Of a stretch of 64,000 bases of DNA, positions 1-9,795 are shown in pieces; position 1 is the stretch's first letter; each line of letters starts with the position of its first letter. The stretch is from Streptomyces sp. NBC_01591 (GTDB taxonomy: Bacteria > Actinomycetota > Actinomycetes > Streptomycetales > Streptomycetaceae). The stretch is taken from assembly GCF_035918155.1 (NCBI RefSeq), contig NZ_CP109327.1, forward strand, positions 2,542,001-2,606,000. The letters run 5' to 3'. Made by a program: the position numbers and the translations under genes. A model generated the notes under the pieces. The model did no database searches. It was given only the letters and a program-made list of their open reading frames with translations, and was not told where the DNA came from.

Positions 1-53
1 CGGCAGGTTTCGCTCTCGACGAAATCAGTAGGGGTCTACGCAGCGGTAACCCC

Positions 54-79
54 CTGAGACGGATGATCATCCGTCTCAG
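54..79. terminator. 13-bp perfect hairpin upstream of lpd
   Basis: The bases form a perfect inverted repeat (CTGAGACGGATGA and its complement) with no unpaired loop. It has no T-tract. It lies about 170 nt before the lpd start, where the preceding gene (outside the window) should end, so a terminator is the simplest reading. An operator cannot be excluded. Confidence 0.45.
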
Positions 80-250
80 ACCCGGGCCCCGCGTCCCGCC
101 CACCGTCAACAAGTGCGAAGATGGGTTCTCGGCAGGACAGGGCCCCCACCACAGGGCCGAATGACAAAAGCGGCCGAACACCAGCCGACCGGCCGGTCAC
201 ACCCCAGCGACGGGGCCCGGCGTACGGCGCACATGCATGGAGGACGTGAC

Positions 251-1639
251 GTGGCGAACGACGCCAGCACCGTTTTCGACCTAGTGATCCTCGGCGGTGG
301 TAGCGGCGGTTACGCCGCGGCCCTGCGCGGAGCGCAGCTGGGCCTGGACGTCGCTCTGATCGAGAAGGGCAAGGTCGGCGGCACCTGCCTGCACAACGGC
401 TGTATCCCCACGAAGGCCCTGCTGCACGCCGGTGAGATCGCCGACCAGGCGCGCGAGTCCGAGCAGTTCGGTGTCAAGGCCACCTTCGAGGGCATCGACA
501 TCGACGCCGTCCACAAGTACAAGGACGACGTGATCTCGGGCCTGTACAAGGGTCTGCAGGGTCTCATCGCCTCGCGCAAGGTCACCTACATCGAGGGTGA
601 GGGACGGCTCTCCTCCCCCACCTCGGTGGATGTGAACGGCCAGCGCGTCCAGGGCCGCCACGTGCTGCTCGCGACCGGCTCCGTGCCGAAGTCGCTGCCG
701 GGCCTGGAGATCGACGGCAACCGCATCATCTCGTCGGACCACGCGCTGAAGCTGGACCGCGTCCCGAAGTCCGCGATCGTGCTGGGCGGCGGCGTCATCG
801 GCGTCGAGTTCGCCTCGGCGTGGACGTCCTTCGGCACCGACGTGACGATCATCGAGGGCCTGAAGCACCTCGTCCCGGTCGAGGACGAGAACAGCTCGAA
901 GCTTCTTGAGCGCGCCTTCCGCAAGCGCGGCATCAAGTTCAACCTCGGTACGTTCTTCCAGAGCGCCGAGTACACGCAGGACGGCGTCCGCGTGACCCTC
1001 GCCGACGGCAAGACCTTCGAGGCAGAGGTGCTGCTGGTCGCCATCGGCCGCGGCCCGGTCTCGCAGGGCCTGGGCTACGAGGAGGCCGGCGTCGCGATGG
1101 ACCGCGGTTACGTCCTCGTCGACGAGTACATGCAGACCAACGTGCCGACCATCTCGGCCGTGGGTGACCTGGCCCCGACGCTCCAGCTCGCGCACGTCGG
1201 CTTCGCCGAGGGCATCCTGGTGGCGGAGCGGCTGGCCGGTCTGAAGACCGTTCCGATCGACTACGACGGTGTGCCGCGGGTGACGTACTGCCACCCCGAG
1301 GTCGCCTCCGTGGGCATCACCGAGGCCAAGGCCAAGGAGCTCTACGGCGCGGACAAGGTCGTCGCTCTGAAGTACAACCTCGCGGGCAACGGCAAGAGCA
1401 AGATCCTCAAGACCGCGGGCGAGATCAAGCTCGTCCAGGTCAAGGACGGTGCCGTGGTCGGCGTCCACATGGTCGGTGACCGTATGGGCGAGCAGGTCGG
1501 CGAAGCCCAGCTGATCTACAACTGGGAGGCGCTGCCCGCCGAGGTCGCGCAGCTCATCCACGCCCACCCGACGCAGAACGAGGCGATGGGCGAGGCGCAC
1601 CTGGCCCTCGCCGGCAAGCCCCTGCACTCCCACGACTGA
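251..1639 (+). CDS. lpdA: Dihydrolipoamide dehydrogenase (E3)
   Basis: This 462-residue flavoenzyme reoxidises dihydrolipoyl groups of the 2-oxoacid dehydrogenase complexes with NAD+. An FAD-binding GGGSGG lies at residues 15-20. The redox-active disulfide is C46/C51 in GGTCLHNGC. A second dinucleotide motif, GGGVIG, occurs near residue 178, and the C-terminal catalytic His-Glu pair is in HAHPTQNE (H439, E444). I chose GTG 251 because GGAGG (239-243) precedes it by 7 nt; the reading frame is open upstream to 113, but that extension is low-complexity and lies before the FAD domain. The acyltransferase gene follows after 62 nt, consistent with one transcript for E2 and E3. Family assignment is secure. 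Confidence 0.97.
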   Translation: MANDASTVFDLVILGGGSGGYAAALRGAQLGLDVALIEKGKVGGTCLHNGCIPTKALLHAGEIADQARESEQFGVKATFEGIDIDAVHKYKDDVISGLYKGLQGLIASRKVTYIEGEGRLSSPTSVDVNGQRVQGRHVLLATGSVPKSLPGLEIDGNRIISSDHALKLDRVPKSAIVLGGGVIGVEFASAWTSFGTDVTIIEGLKHLVPVEDENSSKLLERAFRKRGIKFNLGTFFQSAEYTQDGVRVTLADGKTFEAEVLLVAIGRGPVSQGLGYEEAGVAMDRGYVLVDEYMQTNVPTISAVGDLAPTLQLAHVGFAEGILVAERLAGLKTVPIDYDGVPRVTYCHPEVASVGITEAKAKELYGADKVVALKYNLAGNGKSKILKTAGEIKLVQVKDGAVVGVHMVGDRMGEQVGEAQLIYNWEALPAEVAQLIHAHPTQNEAMGEAHLALAGKPLHSHD

Positions 1640-1701
1640 TCCAGTCGACCGGGCGCGACGACCGACCCACTTCCGCACTTTCGTAAGGAGCAACTGAAAC
1701 C

Positions 1702-3489
1702 ATGTCGGTTTCCGTAACCCTTCCGGCGCTCGGCGAGAGCGTCACCGAGGGAACTGTCACCCGCTGGCTGAAGGCCGAGGGCGAGCGCGTCGAGGCCGAC
1801 GAGCCGTTGCTCGAGGTTTCGACCGACAAGGTCGACACCGAGATCCCGGCCCCCGCGGCCGGCATCCTGGCCGCCATCAAGGTCGCCGAGGACGAGACCG
1901 TCGAGGTCGGCGTCGAGCTGGCCATCATCGACGACGGCACGGGTGCACCCGTGGCCGCCGCGGCTCCGGCCGCCGAGCCCGCGGCCGCCCCGGCCCCGGC
2001 GCCGGTCGCCGAGGCCCCCGCCGCAGCCCCGGCCCCCGCAGCCGAGGCCCCGGCCGCCGCCGCACCGGCCGGTGGCACCGCCGGTACCGACGTCACCCTT
2101 CCGGCGCTCGGCGAGAGCGTCACCGAGGGCACCGTCACCCGCTGGCTGAAGGAGGTCGGCGAGGAGGTCACGGAGGACGAGCCCCTCCTGGAGGTCTCCA
2201 CGGACAAGGTCGACACCGAGATCCCGGCCCCGGTTTCCGGTGTGCTGCTGGAGATCGTCGTCGCCGAGGACGAGACCGCCGAGGTCGGCGCCAAGCTCGC
2301 CGTCATCGGTGCCGCCGGTGCCGCTCCGGCTGCTGCCCCGGCCCCGGCCGCTCCGGCACCCGTCGCCGCCCCGGCTCCGGCCGCCCCGGTCGCCGCCCCG
2401 GCACCGGTCGCTCCGGCCGCTCCCGCGCCGGCTCCGGCCCCGGTGGCGCCCGCCGCCCCGGTCGCGGCTCCGGCTCCGGTGGCCCCGGCCGCTCCGGCGC
2501 CCGTCGCCGCTCCGGCTCCGGTCACCCCGGCCGCCCCCGCCGCGACCTCCGGTGACGACGGCGCGTACGTCACGCCGCTGGTCCGCAAGCTCGCCGCCGA
2601 GAGCGGCGTCGACCTGGGCGCGGTCAAGGGCACCGGCGTCGGTGGCCGCATCCGCAAGCAGGACGTCGTCGCCGCCGCGGAGGCCGCCAAGGCCGCCGCA
2701 GCTGCCCCGGCTCCGGCCGCCGTTGCTCCGGCCGCCTCGAAGGCGCCGAAGCTGGAGGCCTCCCCGCTGCGCGGTCAGACGGTCAAGATGACCCGCATGC
2801 GCAAGGTCATCGGCGACAACATGATGAAGGCGCTGCACTCGCAGGCCCAGCTGACCTCGGTCGTCGAGGTCGACATCACCAAGCTGATGAAGCTGCGCAA
2901 CCAGGCGAAGGCCGCGTTCGCCGCCCGTGAGGGCGTCAAGCTGTCCCCGATGCCGTTCTTCGTGAAGGCGGCGGCCCAGGCGCTGAAGGCCCACCCGGTC
3001 ATCAACGCCCGGATCAACGAGGACGAGGGCACCATCACGTACTTCGACTCGGAGAACATCGGCATCGCCGTGGACGCCGAGAAGGGTCTGATGACCCCGG
3101 TCATCAAGGGTGCGGGCGACCTGAACATCGCCGGTATCTCGAAGAAGACCGCCGAGCTGGCCGGCAAGGCCCGCGGTGGCGGCCTGACGCCGGACGACAT
3201 GTCCGGTGCCACCTTCACCATCAGCAACACCGGCTCGCGCGGTGCGCTGTTCGACACCGTCATCGTGCCCCCGAACCAGGCAGCCATCCTGGGCATCGGT
3301 GCCACGGTCCGCCGCCCGGTGGTCATCGACCACCCGGACCTCGGCGAGACGATCGCGGTGCGCGACATGACGTACCTCTCGCTCTCCTACGACCACCGTC
3401 TGGTGGACGGCGCGGACGCCGCCCGTTACCTGACCTCGGTCAAGGCGATCCTGGAGGCCGGTGAGTTCGAGGTCGAGCTCGGCCTCTGA
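1702..3489 (+). CDS. sucB: Dihydrolipoamide acyltransferase (E2), two lipoyl domains
   Basis: The product (595 aa) is the lipoylated core of a 2-oxoacid dehydrogenase complex. Two near-identical lipoyl domains begin at residues 1 and about 129, with the lipoylated lysines at K43 and K169 in VSTDKVDTE. Long Ala/Pro linkers follow each one. A peripheral-subunit-binding domain begins near residue 289. The catalytic acyltransferase domain ends with YDHRLVDGA, whose histidine is H565. A ribosome site AAGGAG precedes the ATG. The SucB name follows Streptomyces annotation practice. Because the organism also encodes an AceE-type E1 just downstream, this E2 may serve pyruvate dehydrogenase as well as, or instead of, 2-oxoglutarate dehydrogenase. 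Lipoyl attachment would depend on lipB/lipA at 15.6-17.5 kb. Confidence 0.95.
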   Translation: MSVSVTLPALGESVTEGTVTRWLKAEGERVEADEPLLEVSTDKVDTEIPAPAAGILAAIKVAEDETVEVGVELAIIDDGTGAPVAAAAPAAEPAAAPAPAPVAEAPAAAPAPAAEAPAAAAPAGGTAGTDVTLPALGESVTEGTVTRWLKEVGEEVTEDEPLLEVSTDKVDTEIPAPVSGVLLEIVVAEDETAEVGAKLAVIGAAGAAPAAAPAPAAPAPVAAPAPAAPVAAPAPVAPAAPAPAPAPVAPAAPVAAPAPVAPAAPAPVAAPAPVTPAAPAATSGDDGAYVTPLVRKLAAESGVDLGAVKGTGVGGRIRKQDVVAAAEAAKAAAAAPAPAAVAPAASKAPKLEASPLRGQTVKMTRMRKVIGDNMMKALHSQAQLTSVVEVDITKLMKLRNQAKAAFAAREGVKLSPMPFFVKAAAQALKAHPVINARINEDEGTITYFDSENIGIAVDAEKGLMTPVIKGAGDLNIAGISKKTAELAGKARGGGLTPDDMSGATFTISNTGSRGALFDTVIVPPNQAAILGIGATVRRPVVIDHPDLGETIAVRDMTYLSLSYDHRLVDGADAARYLTSVKAILEAGEFEVELGL

Positions 3490-3516
3490 GCACCACGGCT
3501 GTAACCAGCCTCACCA

Positions 3517-3557
3517 GCGGCGCCCCCGTCCGGAACACTTCCGGACGGGGGCGCCGC
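3517..3557 (+). terminator. Terminator hairpin after sucB
   Basis: An 18-bp GC-rich stem with a 5-nt loop (acact) lies 28 nt after the stop codon. There is no T-run, as is common in Streptomyces. It probably ends the lpd-sucB transcript. Confidence 0.75.
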
Positions 3558-3564
3558 CGTATTG

Positions 3565-3606
3565 TCTAGGGTCTGTCCGACCCTGATCCGCCGGACAGGC
3601 CCTAGA
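3565..3606. repeat. Dispersed hairpin repeat, copy 1
   Basis: The arms TCTAGGGTCTGTCCG and CGGACAGGCCCTAGA pair over 15 positions with one G-T wobble. The core CTGTCCGNCCCTGATCCGCC recurs at 10446-10465, also just after a gene end. It lies only 7 nt past the sucB terminator, so this interval holds two stacked hairpins. Confidence 0.6.
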
Positions 3607-3671
3607 CACCATCGGTCGCCCCGGCAATCGTGATGGTGCGGAAGCACCGGTTTGCCCCGAAGGAGCCCCTC

Positions 3672-4295
3672 ATGACCCCGCCCGTCGTCCACTCGCTGCG
3701 CGAACAGATCCGCGAGCACATCGTGGACGGGATCGTCAGCGGGCGCTGGAAGCCCGGTGAGCGGATCGTGGAGCGCCGGATCGCCACCGAGCTGGAGGTC
3801 AGCCAGACGCCGGTACGCGAGGCGCTGCGGGAGCTGGAGACGCTCCGGCTGATCGAGTCGGCCCCCAACAAGGGCGTACGGGTCCGCAATCTCACCGCCG
3901 CCGACCTGGAGGAGAGCTACCCGGTACGGGCCGGCCTGGAGCAGATCGCGGCGGAGCTGGCGGCCCCGGTCCTCGGCGAGGACTGCTCGCGCCTCACCCC
4001 GCATGTGACGGCGCTCTACGAGGCGGACCGGCTGGCCGACGGCGAGGCGCAGGTACGGCACACCGTGGGCTTCCACCGCGAGATGGTGCGGGCCGCCGGG
4101 AACGCGGTGCTGCTGCACACCTGGGAGGGGCTGGGCATCGAGGTGTTCACCGCCCTGTCGATCCGGTGGCTGGGCACGGTGCAGAAGTCGTACGCGGAGG
4201 AGCACGAGGCGCTCATCGAGGCGTTCCTGCGCAAGGACCCGGACATCGGGGTACTGGTCAAGGCGCACGTACTCGGCTGCGCGCCGCGCGCCTGA
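3672..4295 (+). CDS. GntR-family transcriptional regulator (FadR/FCD type)
   Basis: The 207-residue product has an N-terminal winged helix typical of GntR proteins: SLREQIREHIVDGIVSGRW, then RIATELEVSQTPVREALREL and a wing. A helical FCD-type ligand domain follows with the conserved HREMVRAAGN. I chose ATG 3672 because GAAGGAG (3659-3665) lies 6 nt before it; an in-frame start 42 nt upstream has no ribosome site. The gene stands between sucB and aceE in the same orientation. A palindrome overlapping a good aceE promoter lies just downstream (4439-4453), so control of aceE by this protein is a reasonable inference, by analogy with PdhR in enterobacteria. The ligand is unknown. Confidence 0.88.
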   Translation: MTPPVVHSLREQIREHIVDGIVSGRWKPGERIVERRIATELEVSQTPVREALRELETLRLIESAPNKGVRVRNLTAADLEESYPVRAGLEQIAAELAAPVLGEDCSRLTPHVTALYEADRLADGEAQVRHTVGFHREMVRAAGNAVLLHTWEGLGIEVFTALSIRWLGTVQKSYAEEHEALIEAFLRKDPDIGVLVKAHVLGCAPRA

Positions 4296-4315
4296 GGACC
4301 GTACACATCCGTCGC

Positions 4316-4350
4316 AAGGGGTGCTCGCCTGTGCAGGCGGACGCCCCTTT
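4316..4350 (+). terminator. Rho-independent terminator after the GntR gene
   Basis: An imperfect 16-bp stem (AAGGGGTGCTCGCCTG against CAGGCGGACGCCCCTT) is followed by TTTTGTG. It begins 20 nt after the GntR stop and separates that gene from aceE. Confidence 0.75.
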
Positions 4351-4436
4351 TGTGCGTTAAATCCCGTCACTCCGTGCCCCATTCCGAGGCACCGCATGCC
4401 ACTTTCTTCATATCGAGAAGTTTTGCGCTTCAGCCT

Positions 4437-4466
4437 TTGATCGATCATCGATCGGCGACTTACAGT
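4437..4466 (+). promoter_or_regulatory. aceE promoter with overlapping palindromic operator
   Basis: TTGATC (4437-4442), an 18-nt spacer and TACAGT (4461-4466) make a plausible vegetative promoter 85 nt before the aceE start. The palindrome GATCGATCATCGATC (4439-4453, perfect around a central C) covers the -35 end and half of the spacer. That is where a repressor would block polymerase. The neighbouring GntR protein is the obvious candidate, but nothing in the sequence proves it. Confidence 0.5.
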
Positions 4467-4550
4467 TCATTCGCGGGCCCACCGGCCCCATCGCCCTGTC
4501 CTGCCAGTCAGGGCCTTCTCCACCCCCCTCCACTCCGGAAGGCGGCGATC

Positions 4551-7220
4551 ATGACCGACCCCGTAGGAAAGCTTCCGAGCGAGCTCGACCAGCTCCCGGA
4601 CCGTGACCCCGAGGAGACCGCCGAATGGGCGGCCTCCCTGGACGCCGTCACCACGGCCGCGGGCCCGCACCGCGCCGCGTACCTGATGCGGCGCTCGCTC
4701 CAGCACGCGGAGGGCGCCGGCATCGCGCTGCCCAAGCTGCTGGAGACCGATTACGTCAACACCATCCCCACCTCCGCGGAGCCCGCCTTCGACGGCGACC
4801 TGGAGATGGAGTCCCGGATCACCGCCTGGAACCGCTGGAACGCGGCCGCGATGGTCACCCGTGGCGCGCGCTTCGGCGTCGGCGGCCACATCGCCACCTT
4901 CGCCTCGGCGGCCTGGCTGTACGAGACCGGCTTCAACCACTTCTTCCGCGGCAAGGAGGGGGACGGCTCCGGCGACCAGCTCTACATCCAGGGCCACGCC
5001 TCCCCCGGCATCTACGCCCGCGCCTTCCTCGACGGCCGGCTGAGCGAGCAGCAGCTCGACAACTTCCGCCAGGAGGCGGGCGGCGACGGCCTGCCCTCCT
5101 ACCCGCATCCGCGGCGGCTGCCCTGGCTGTGGGAGTTCCCCACCGTGTCGATGGGCCTCGGCCCGCTCTCGGCGATCTACCAGGCGCGCTTCAACCGCTA
5201 CCTCGCCAACCGCAACATCAAGGACACGTCGAACTCGCACGTATGGGCCTTCCTCGGCGACGGCGAGATGGACGAGCCCGAGTCGACCGCCGCCCTCGCC
5301 CTCGCGGCCCGTGAGCGGCTCGACAACCTGACCTTCGTCATCAACTGCAACCTGCAGCGCCTCGACGGCCCGGTCCGCGCCAACTTCCGCGTGGTCCAGG
5401 AGCTGGAGGGCGCGTTCCGCGGCGCCGGCTGGAACGTCGTCAAGACGCTCTGGGGCAGCGCCTGGGACGAGCTGTTCCAGCTGGACACCACGGGCGCGCT
5501 GGTCCGCCGGCTCCGGGAGGTCCCGGACGCGCAGTTCCAGACGTACGCCACCCGCGATGTCGCGTACATCCGCGAGCACTTCTTCGGCGCCGAGCCCGCC
5601 CTCGCCGAGCTGGCGAAGCTGCTCACCGACGCGAAGATCGCCGAGTGTTTCTACACCTCGCGCGGCGGCCACGAGGCCCGCAAGGTGTACGCGGCGTACC
5701 GGGCGGCCCTGGCGCACAAGGGCGCGCCGACCGTGATCCTCGCCCAGACGGTGAAGGGCTTCACGCTCGGCAAGGGCTTCGAGTCCAAGAACGCCAACCA
5801 CCAGATGAAGAAGCTGTCCGTCGACGAGTTCAAGGACATGCGCGAGCTGCTCGGACTCCCGATCCCGGACAGCGCCTTCGCCGACGGCCTGGTGCCCTAC
5901 GGCCACCCGGGCGCCGACTCCCCCGAGGTCCGTTACCTCCAGGAGCGCCGCGCCGCCCTCGGCGGTCCCGCTCCGGCCCGCCGGGTGCACGCCGTGGCGC
6001 TGCCCCAGCCGGAGGAGCGCGCGTTCGCCGCCCTCAAGAAGGGGTCCGGCAAGCAGGAGATGGCCACGACCATGGCCTTCGTGCGCCTGGTCAAGGACCT
6101 GATGCGGGACAAGGAGACCGGCAGGCGCTGGGTTCCGATCGTCCCGGACGAGGCCCGTACCTTCGGTATGGAGTCGCTGTTCCCGTCGGCCGGTATCTAC
6201 TCGCCGCTGGGCCAGACGTACGAGCCGGTCGACCGCGACCAGCTGATGTACTACAAGGAGGCCAAGGACGGCCAGATCCTCAACGAGGGGATCACCGAGG
6301 CCGGGGCCATGGCCGACTTCATCGCCGCCTCGACGTCGTACGCGACGCACGGCGAGACGATGATCCCCTTCTACATCTTCTACTCGATGTTCGGCTGGCA
6401 GCGGACCGGCGACCAGATGTGGCAGCTCGCCGACCAGCTCGGCAAGGGCTTCATCGTCGGCGCCACCGCGGGCCGTACGACGCTGACCGGTGAGGGCCTC
6501 CAGCACGCGGACGGCCACTCGCAGCTGATCGCCGCCACGAACCCCGCGTCGCTCAACTACGACCCGGCGTTCGCGTACGAGATCGCGGTGATCGTCAAGG
6601 ACGGTCTGCGCCGGATGTACGGCCCCGAGGCCGAGAACGTCTTCTACTACCTGACGGTCTACAACGAGCCGAAGCCGCAGCCCGCGATGCCGGAAGGCGT
6701 CGAGGAGGGCATCGTCAAGGGCCTGTACCGCTTCAAGGAGGGCACGCCTGCCTCGGCGGACGCCCCGCGGGTCCAGCTGCTGGCCTCCGGTACGGCCATC
6801 CACTGGGCCCTTCGGGCGCAGGAGCTGCTGGCCGCGGACTGGGGTGTCACGGCCGACGTCTGGTCCGCCACCTCCTGGGGCGAGCTGCGCCGCGAGGCGC
6901 TGGAGTGCGACGAGGCGCTGCTCCGCGGTGAGCAGCGGGTGCCGTACGTGACCCAGGCGCTGGAGGGCGCACCGGGTCCGGTCGTCGCGGTCAGCGACTG
7001 GATGCGTCAGGTCCCGGACCAGATCAGCCAGTGGGTGGAGCAGGACTGGTCCTCGCTCGGCACGGACGGCTTCGGCCTCTCCGACACCCGCGACGCGGCC
7101 CGCCGCCACTTCGGCGTCGACGCGCAGTCGGTCGCGGTCGCGGCCCTGGCCCAGCTGGCCCGCCGCGGCGAGGTGACCGCGTCCGCGGTCAAGGAGGCCC
7201 GGGAGCGGTACGGGCTCTGA
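4551..7220 (+). CDS. aceE: Pyruvate dehydrogenase E1 component, homodimeric type
   Basis: This 889-residue thiamine-diphosphate enzyme decarboxylates pyruvate and transfers the acetyl group to lipoyl-E2. Length and organisation match the homodimeric AceE family rather than the alpha/beta heterodimer. The ThDP/Mg motif is in the [10 protein letters not shown] stretch near residue 240. The central part holds the transketolase-like pyrimidine domain ([16 protein letters not shown], near residue 585). The start at ATG 4551 follows GGAAGG (4537-4542) and gives the expected N-terminus; the frame is open upstream to 4350 but that extension lies across the promoter. The gene is monocistronic, with its own promoter and the GntR gene upstream. 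Confidence 0.96.
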   Translation: MTDPVGKLPSELDQLPDRDPEETAEWAASLDAVTTAAGPHRAAYLMRRSLQHAEGAGIALPKLLETDYVNTIPTSAEPAFDGDLEMESRITAWNRWNAAAMVTRGARFGVGGHIATFASAAWLYETGFNHFFRGKEGDGSGDQLYIQGHASPGIYARAFLDGRLSEQQLDNFRQEAGGDGLPSYPHPRRLPWLWEFPTVSMGLGPLSAIYQARFNRYLANRNIKDTSNSHVWAFLGDGEMDEPESTAALALAARERLDNLTFVINCNLQRLDGPVRANFRVVQELEGAFRGAGWNVVKTLWGSAWDELFQLDTTGALVRRLREVPDAQFQTYATRDVAYIREHFFGAEPALAELAKLLTDAKIAECFYTSRGGHEARKVYAAYRAALAHKGAPTVILAQTVKGFTLGKGFESKNANHQMKKLSVDEFKDMRELLGLPIPDSAFADGLVPYGHPGADSPEVRYLQERRAALGGPAPARRVHAVALPQPEERAFAALKKGSGKQEMATTMAFVRLVKDLMRDKETGRRWVPIVPDEARTFGMESLFPSAGIYSPLGQTYEPVDRDQLMYYKEAKDGQILNEGITEAGAMADFIAASTSYATHGETMIPFYIFYSMFGWQRTGDQMWQLADQLGKGFIVGATAGRTTLTGEGLQHADGHSQLIAATNPASLNYDPAFAYEIAVIVKDGLRRMYGPEAENVFYYLTVYNEPKPQPAMPEGVEEGIVKGLYRFKEGTPASADAPRVQLLASGTAIHWALRAQELLAADWGVTADVWSATSWGELRREALECDEALLRGEQRVPYVTQALEGAPGPVVAVSDWMRQVPDQISQWVEQDWSSLGTDGFGLSDTRDAARRHFGVDAQSVAVAALAQLARRGEVTASAVKEARERYGL

Positions 7221-7279
7221 CCGTGAGGGCGGCCGGGTACGCCCGGCCGCCCCGCGTGGCATGCGGCCACAATGGCCGC

Positions 7280-8251
7280 ATGCGTGCTGCCCGTCTCATC
7301 AGAATGGTGCTGCTCCTGCAGTCCCGCCCCGCCATGACCGCCGCCGAGCTCGCCCGTGAGCTGGAGGTGTCCGAGCGGACCGTGACCCGGGACGCCCAGG
7401 CGCTCTCGGAAGCGGGCGTCCCGGTGTACGCGGACCGGGGCCGGGCCGGGGGCTACCGGCTGGTCGGCGGTTACCGCACCCGCCTCACCGGTCTCGCCCG
7501 TGACGAGGCCGAGGCGCTCTTCCTCTCCGGACTGCCGTCCGCCCTGCGCGAGATGGGCCTGGAGGACGCCGCGTCCGCCGCCCGGCTCAAGGTGTCGGCG
7601 GCCCTGCTGCCCTCGCTGCGGGACGCCTCCGACAGTGCCGGCCGGCGCTTCCACCTGGATGCTCCCGGCTGGTACCAGGAACCGGTCACGCCCGAACTGC
7701 TGCCGGCCGTCGCCGAGGCCGTGTGGGACGACCGGATCGTCCGTGCCCGCTATCGCCGGGGCGGCCCGGACGGCGAGGTGGAGCGGGAGATGGCACCGTA
7801 CGGGCTCGTCCTGAAGGCCGGGGTCTGGTACGTCTGCGCCCGGGTGGGAGACGATTTCCGGGTGTACCGGATCGACCGGTTCTCGGCCGTGGCGGTGTCC
7901 GACGAGCGGTTCGAGCGCGACGAGGAGTTCGATCTGCCGGGCTTCTGGGACGAGCGGGCCGCCCAGTTCGCCCGGTCGCTCCTGCGGACCGAGGTGACGG
8001 TACGGGTGTCGCCGGAGGGCGTACGCCGACTGCCGTACACCATGGACCGTTCGGCGGTCCACGACGCCCTCGAAGCGGCCGGCCCGCCCGATGCCGAGGG
8101 GTGGCTCACGGTCACCCTGCGGGTCGAGTCCGACGAGGTCGCGTACAGCCAACTGCTGGCCCTGGGGCCGGAGTCGGAGGTGCTGGAACCGGCCGCCCTG
8201 CGGGACCGTTTCGCCGCGGCCGCCGAACGCCTGCGCGAGCTCTATCACTGA
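7280..8251 (+). CDS. WYL-domain transcriptional regulator (DeoR-type HTH)
   Basis: The 323-residue product begins with a winged helix (RLIRMVLLLQSRPAMTAAEL, then ELEVSERTVTRDAQALSEAG and a GGYRL wing), which is the YafY/DeoR-like arrangement. Residues from about 140 form a WYL domain, with RARYRRG and the WYVCARVGDDFRVYRIDRFS core, followed by a WCX-type C-terminal extension. Such proteins sense nucleic acids or nucleotides and act as repressors or activators; the target here is unknown. ATG 7280 was chosen because the HTH starts at once. The frame is open upstream only through the tail of aceE. There is no operon partner. Confidence 0.9.
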   Translation: MRAARLIRMVLLLQSRPAMTAAELARELEVSERTVTRDAQALSEAGVPVYADRGRAGGYRLVGGYRTRLTGLARDEAEALFLSGLPSALREMGLEDAASAARLKVSAALLPSLRDASDSAGRRFHLDAPGWYQEPVTPELLPAVAEAVWDDRIVRARYRRGGPDGEVEREMAPYGLVLKAGVWYVCARVGDDFRVYRIDRFSAVAVSDERFERDEEFDLPGFWDERAAQFARSLLRTEVTVRVSPEGVRRLPYTMDRSAVHDALEAAGPPDAEGWLTVTLRVESDEVAYSQLLALGPESEVLEPAALRDRFAAAAERLRELYH

Positions 8252-8312
8252 GGGTTGCTTCTCCCCGCGTCCGCGTGCGTGGCCCGGCGCCAGGGCCGAT
8301 GCTTGACCCGTG

Positions 8313-8834
8313 ATGGACGAGACGGAGTTCTGGGAGATCGTCGACAGCACCCGCGCGGCCGCCGAGGGCGACCCCGAGGACCAGGCCGACCTGCTCGTCG
8401 AACGGCTGGTGCGGCTCGATCCCGACGCGGTGCTGGACTTCGCCAGGCACTTCGAGGCCCGTTTCAACCGCGCCTACCGCTGGGATCTGTGGGGCGCCGC
8501 CGCCGTGCTGCTCGGCGGGGCGAGCGACGACGCCTTCGACTTCTTCCGCTGCTGGCTGATCGGCCAGGGCCGGGAGATCTTCGAGGGTGCTCTGCACGAC
8601 CCGGACAGCCTCGCCGATCTCCTCGACGACTTCGACGAGGAGATCGACGGGGACGCCGAGGATCTCGGCTACGCCGCCGACGAGGCGTACGAACAGCTCA
8701 CCGGCGTGGTCGCCCCGGACCTCGGCCTGCCGCCCCAGGCCGCCGAGCCCGAGGGCACCCCCGTGAGCTTCGAGGACGACGCGGCCCTGGCGGAGCGCTT
8801 CCCCTCGCTCTGGGCACGGTTCGGGCCCGGCTGA
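8313..8834 (+). CDS. DUF4240-domain protein
   Basis: An acidic 173-residue cytoplasmic protein beginning MDETEFWEIVDSTR, the usual opening of DUF4240 proteins. It continues with the family's FEARFNRAYRWDLWGAA and DDAFDFFRCWLIGQGRE segments. The function of the family is unknown. GTG 8310 immediately precedes the ATG in the same frame and could also be used; no clear ribosome site distinguishes them. It is separated by 61 nt from the WYL regulator and ends 22 nt from the convergent SDR gene. There is no signal peptide or membrane segment. Confidence 0.8.
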   Translation: MDETEFWEIVDSTRAAAEGDPEDQADLLVERLVRLDPDAVLDFARHFEARFNRAYRWDLWGAAAVLLGGASDDAFDFFRCWLIGQGREIFEGALHDPDSLADLLDDFDEEIDGDAEDLGYAADEAYEQLTGVVAPDLGLPPQAAEPEGTPVSFEDDAALAERFPSLWARFGPG

Positions 8835-8856
8835 CGGGCGCTGCCGGGCCGTCGCC

Positions 8857-9627
8857 TCAGAAGTGGGTTCCGCCGTCGATCCGGATCTCCGTACCGGTGA
8901 TGAAGGCCCCGTCCCGGGAGCCGAGCATCGCGACGACGCCGGCGACGGTGTCCGGGCTGGCGAAGCCCGCCCCGAGCGCCGGGGCCAGCTTCATGAAGAG
9001 CGACATGTCGGCATCGGCGGGCAGCCCCGGACCGTTGCCGCTGGTCATGTCGGAGGAGATCGAGCCGGGCGCGACGGCGACGACCCGCAGCCCCTGCTTG
9101 CTGTACTCGCTCGCCAGCGCGTGCGTCATCGACTGGATGCCGCCCTTGCTCGCCGCGTACGCCGACATGTAGGGGTGCGCGAAGCTCGCCGAGGTGGAGG
9201 AGAAGTTCACCACGACCGGCTCGTCGCCCGCCAGCAGGGCCGGTATCGCCTCGCGGATCATCAGGAACGTACCCGTGAGGTTGACCGCGATGATCTTGTT
9301 GAAGAACTCCAGCGTCGTCTTGTGGGTGTGCTCGGAGCGCAGGATTCCGGCCGCGTTGACCAGGACGTCGAGCCCGCCGAGGGTCTCCACGGCGGAGGCG
9401 ACGCCCGCCCGGACCGCGGCCTCGTCCGAGATGTCCAGGACGAGGGTGGTGAGGCGCCCGGCGGTGCCGTTCGCCACGGCCGTGTCGTGGGTGGCCTTCA
9501 GCCCGGCCTCGTTGACGTCGGCCGCGACGACGCGGCCGCCCTCGGCGAGGAGGCGGTGGACGGTGGCCTGTCCGATGCCGGAGCCGGCCCCGGTGATAAG
9601 TGCGCGGCGGCCTTCGTAGCGGTTCAT
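8857..9627 (-). CDS. Short-chain dehydrogenase/reductase
   Basis: A classical SDR of 256 residues. It has the cofactor motif TGAGSGIGQ near residue 12, NAAG at about 90 and the catalytic YAASK near residue 158, with the preceding serine in FSSTSASF. An acidic residue after the second strand (VVAADVN) suggests NAD(H) preference. The substrate cannot be read from the sequence. It is divergent from a TetR gene across 168 nt containing a clean inverted repeat (9731-9747), so the TetR protein probably represses this gene and itself. Confidence 0.9.
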   Translation of the reverse strand: MNRYEGRRALITGAGSGIGQATVHRLLAEGGRVVAADVNEAGLKATHDTAVANGTAGRLTTLVLDISDEAAVRAGVASAVETLGGLDVLVNAAGILRSEHTHKTTLEFFNKIIAVNLTGTFLMIREAIPALLAGDEPVVVNFSSTSASFAHPYMSAYAASKGGIQSMTHALASEYSKQGLRVVAVAPGSISSDMTSGNGPGLPADADMSLFMKLAPALGAGFASPDTVAGVVAMLGSRDGAFITGTEIRIDGGTHF

Positions 9628-9730
9628 GCCTGTATCTCTCCCGATCCCGGTGACTGCCCGGTGACTGCTGTCCCGAAGCGTCTCGGCGGCGCCCCGATGA
9701 CGTCCCGATCAATGTCCACCGTACGCCTGG

Positions 9731-9747
9731 ATGGCACGTTTTGCCAT
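9731..9747. promoter_or_regulatory. Inverted repeat, likely TetR operator
   Basis: ATGGCA-n5-TGCCAT is a perfect 6-5-6 palindrome between the divergent SDR and TetR genes. An overlapping second match, TGCC-n5-GGCA, runs from 9743 to 9754. Position and size suit a TetR dimer. Confidence 0.55.
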
Positions 9748-9795
9748 GAAGGCATTTCGCGCACACCTCTCCCCTGCCGAGGTAATCTCCCGGGA

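Noticed and set aside
281..1693. 470-codon open frame antisense to lpd
   Set aside because: It is a GC-skew shadow of lpd with no ribosome site or domain; the plus strand has the intact flavoenzyme.
1943..2791. Pro/Arg-rich open frames within sucB
   Set aside because: They are other-frame readings of the Ala/Pro linker codons; the lipoyl and catalytic domains are on the annotated frame.
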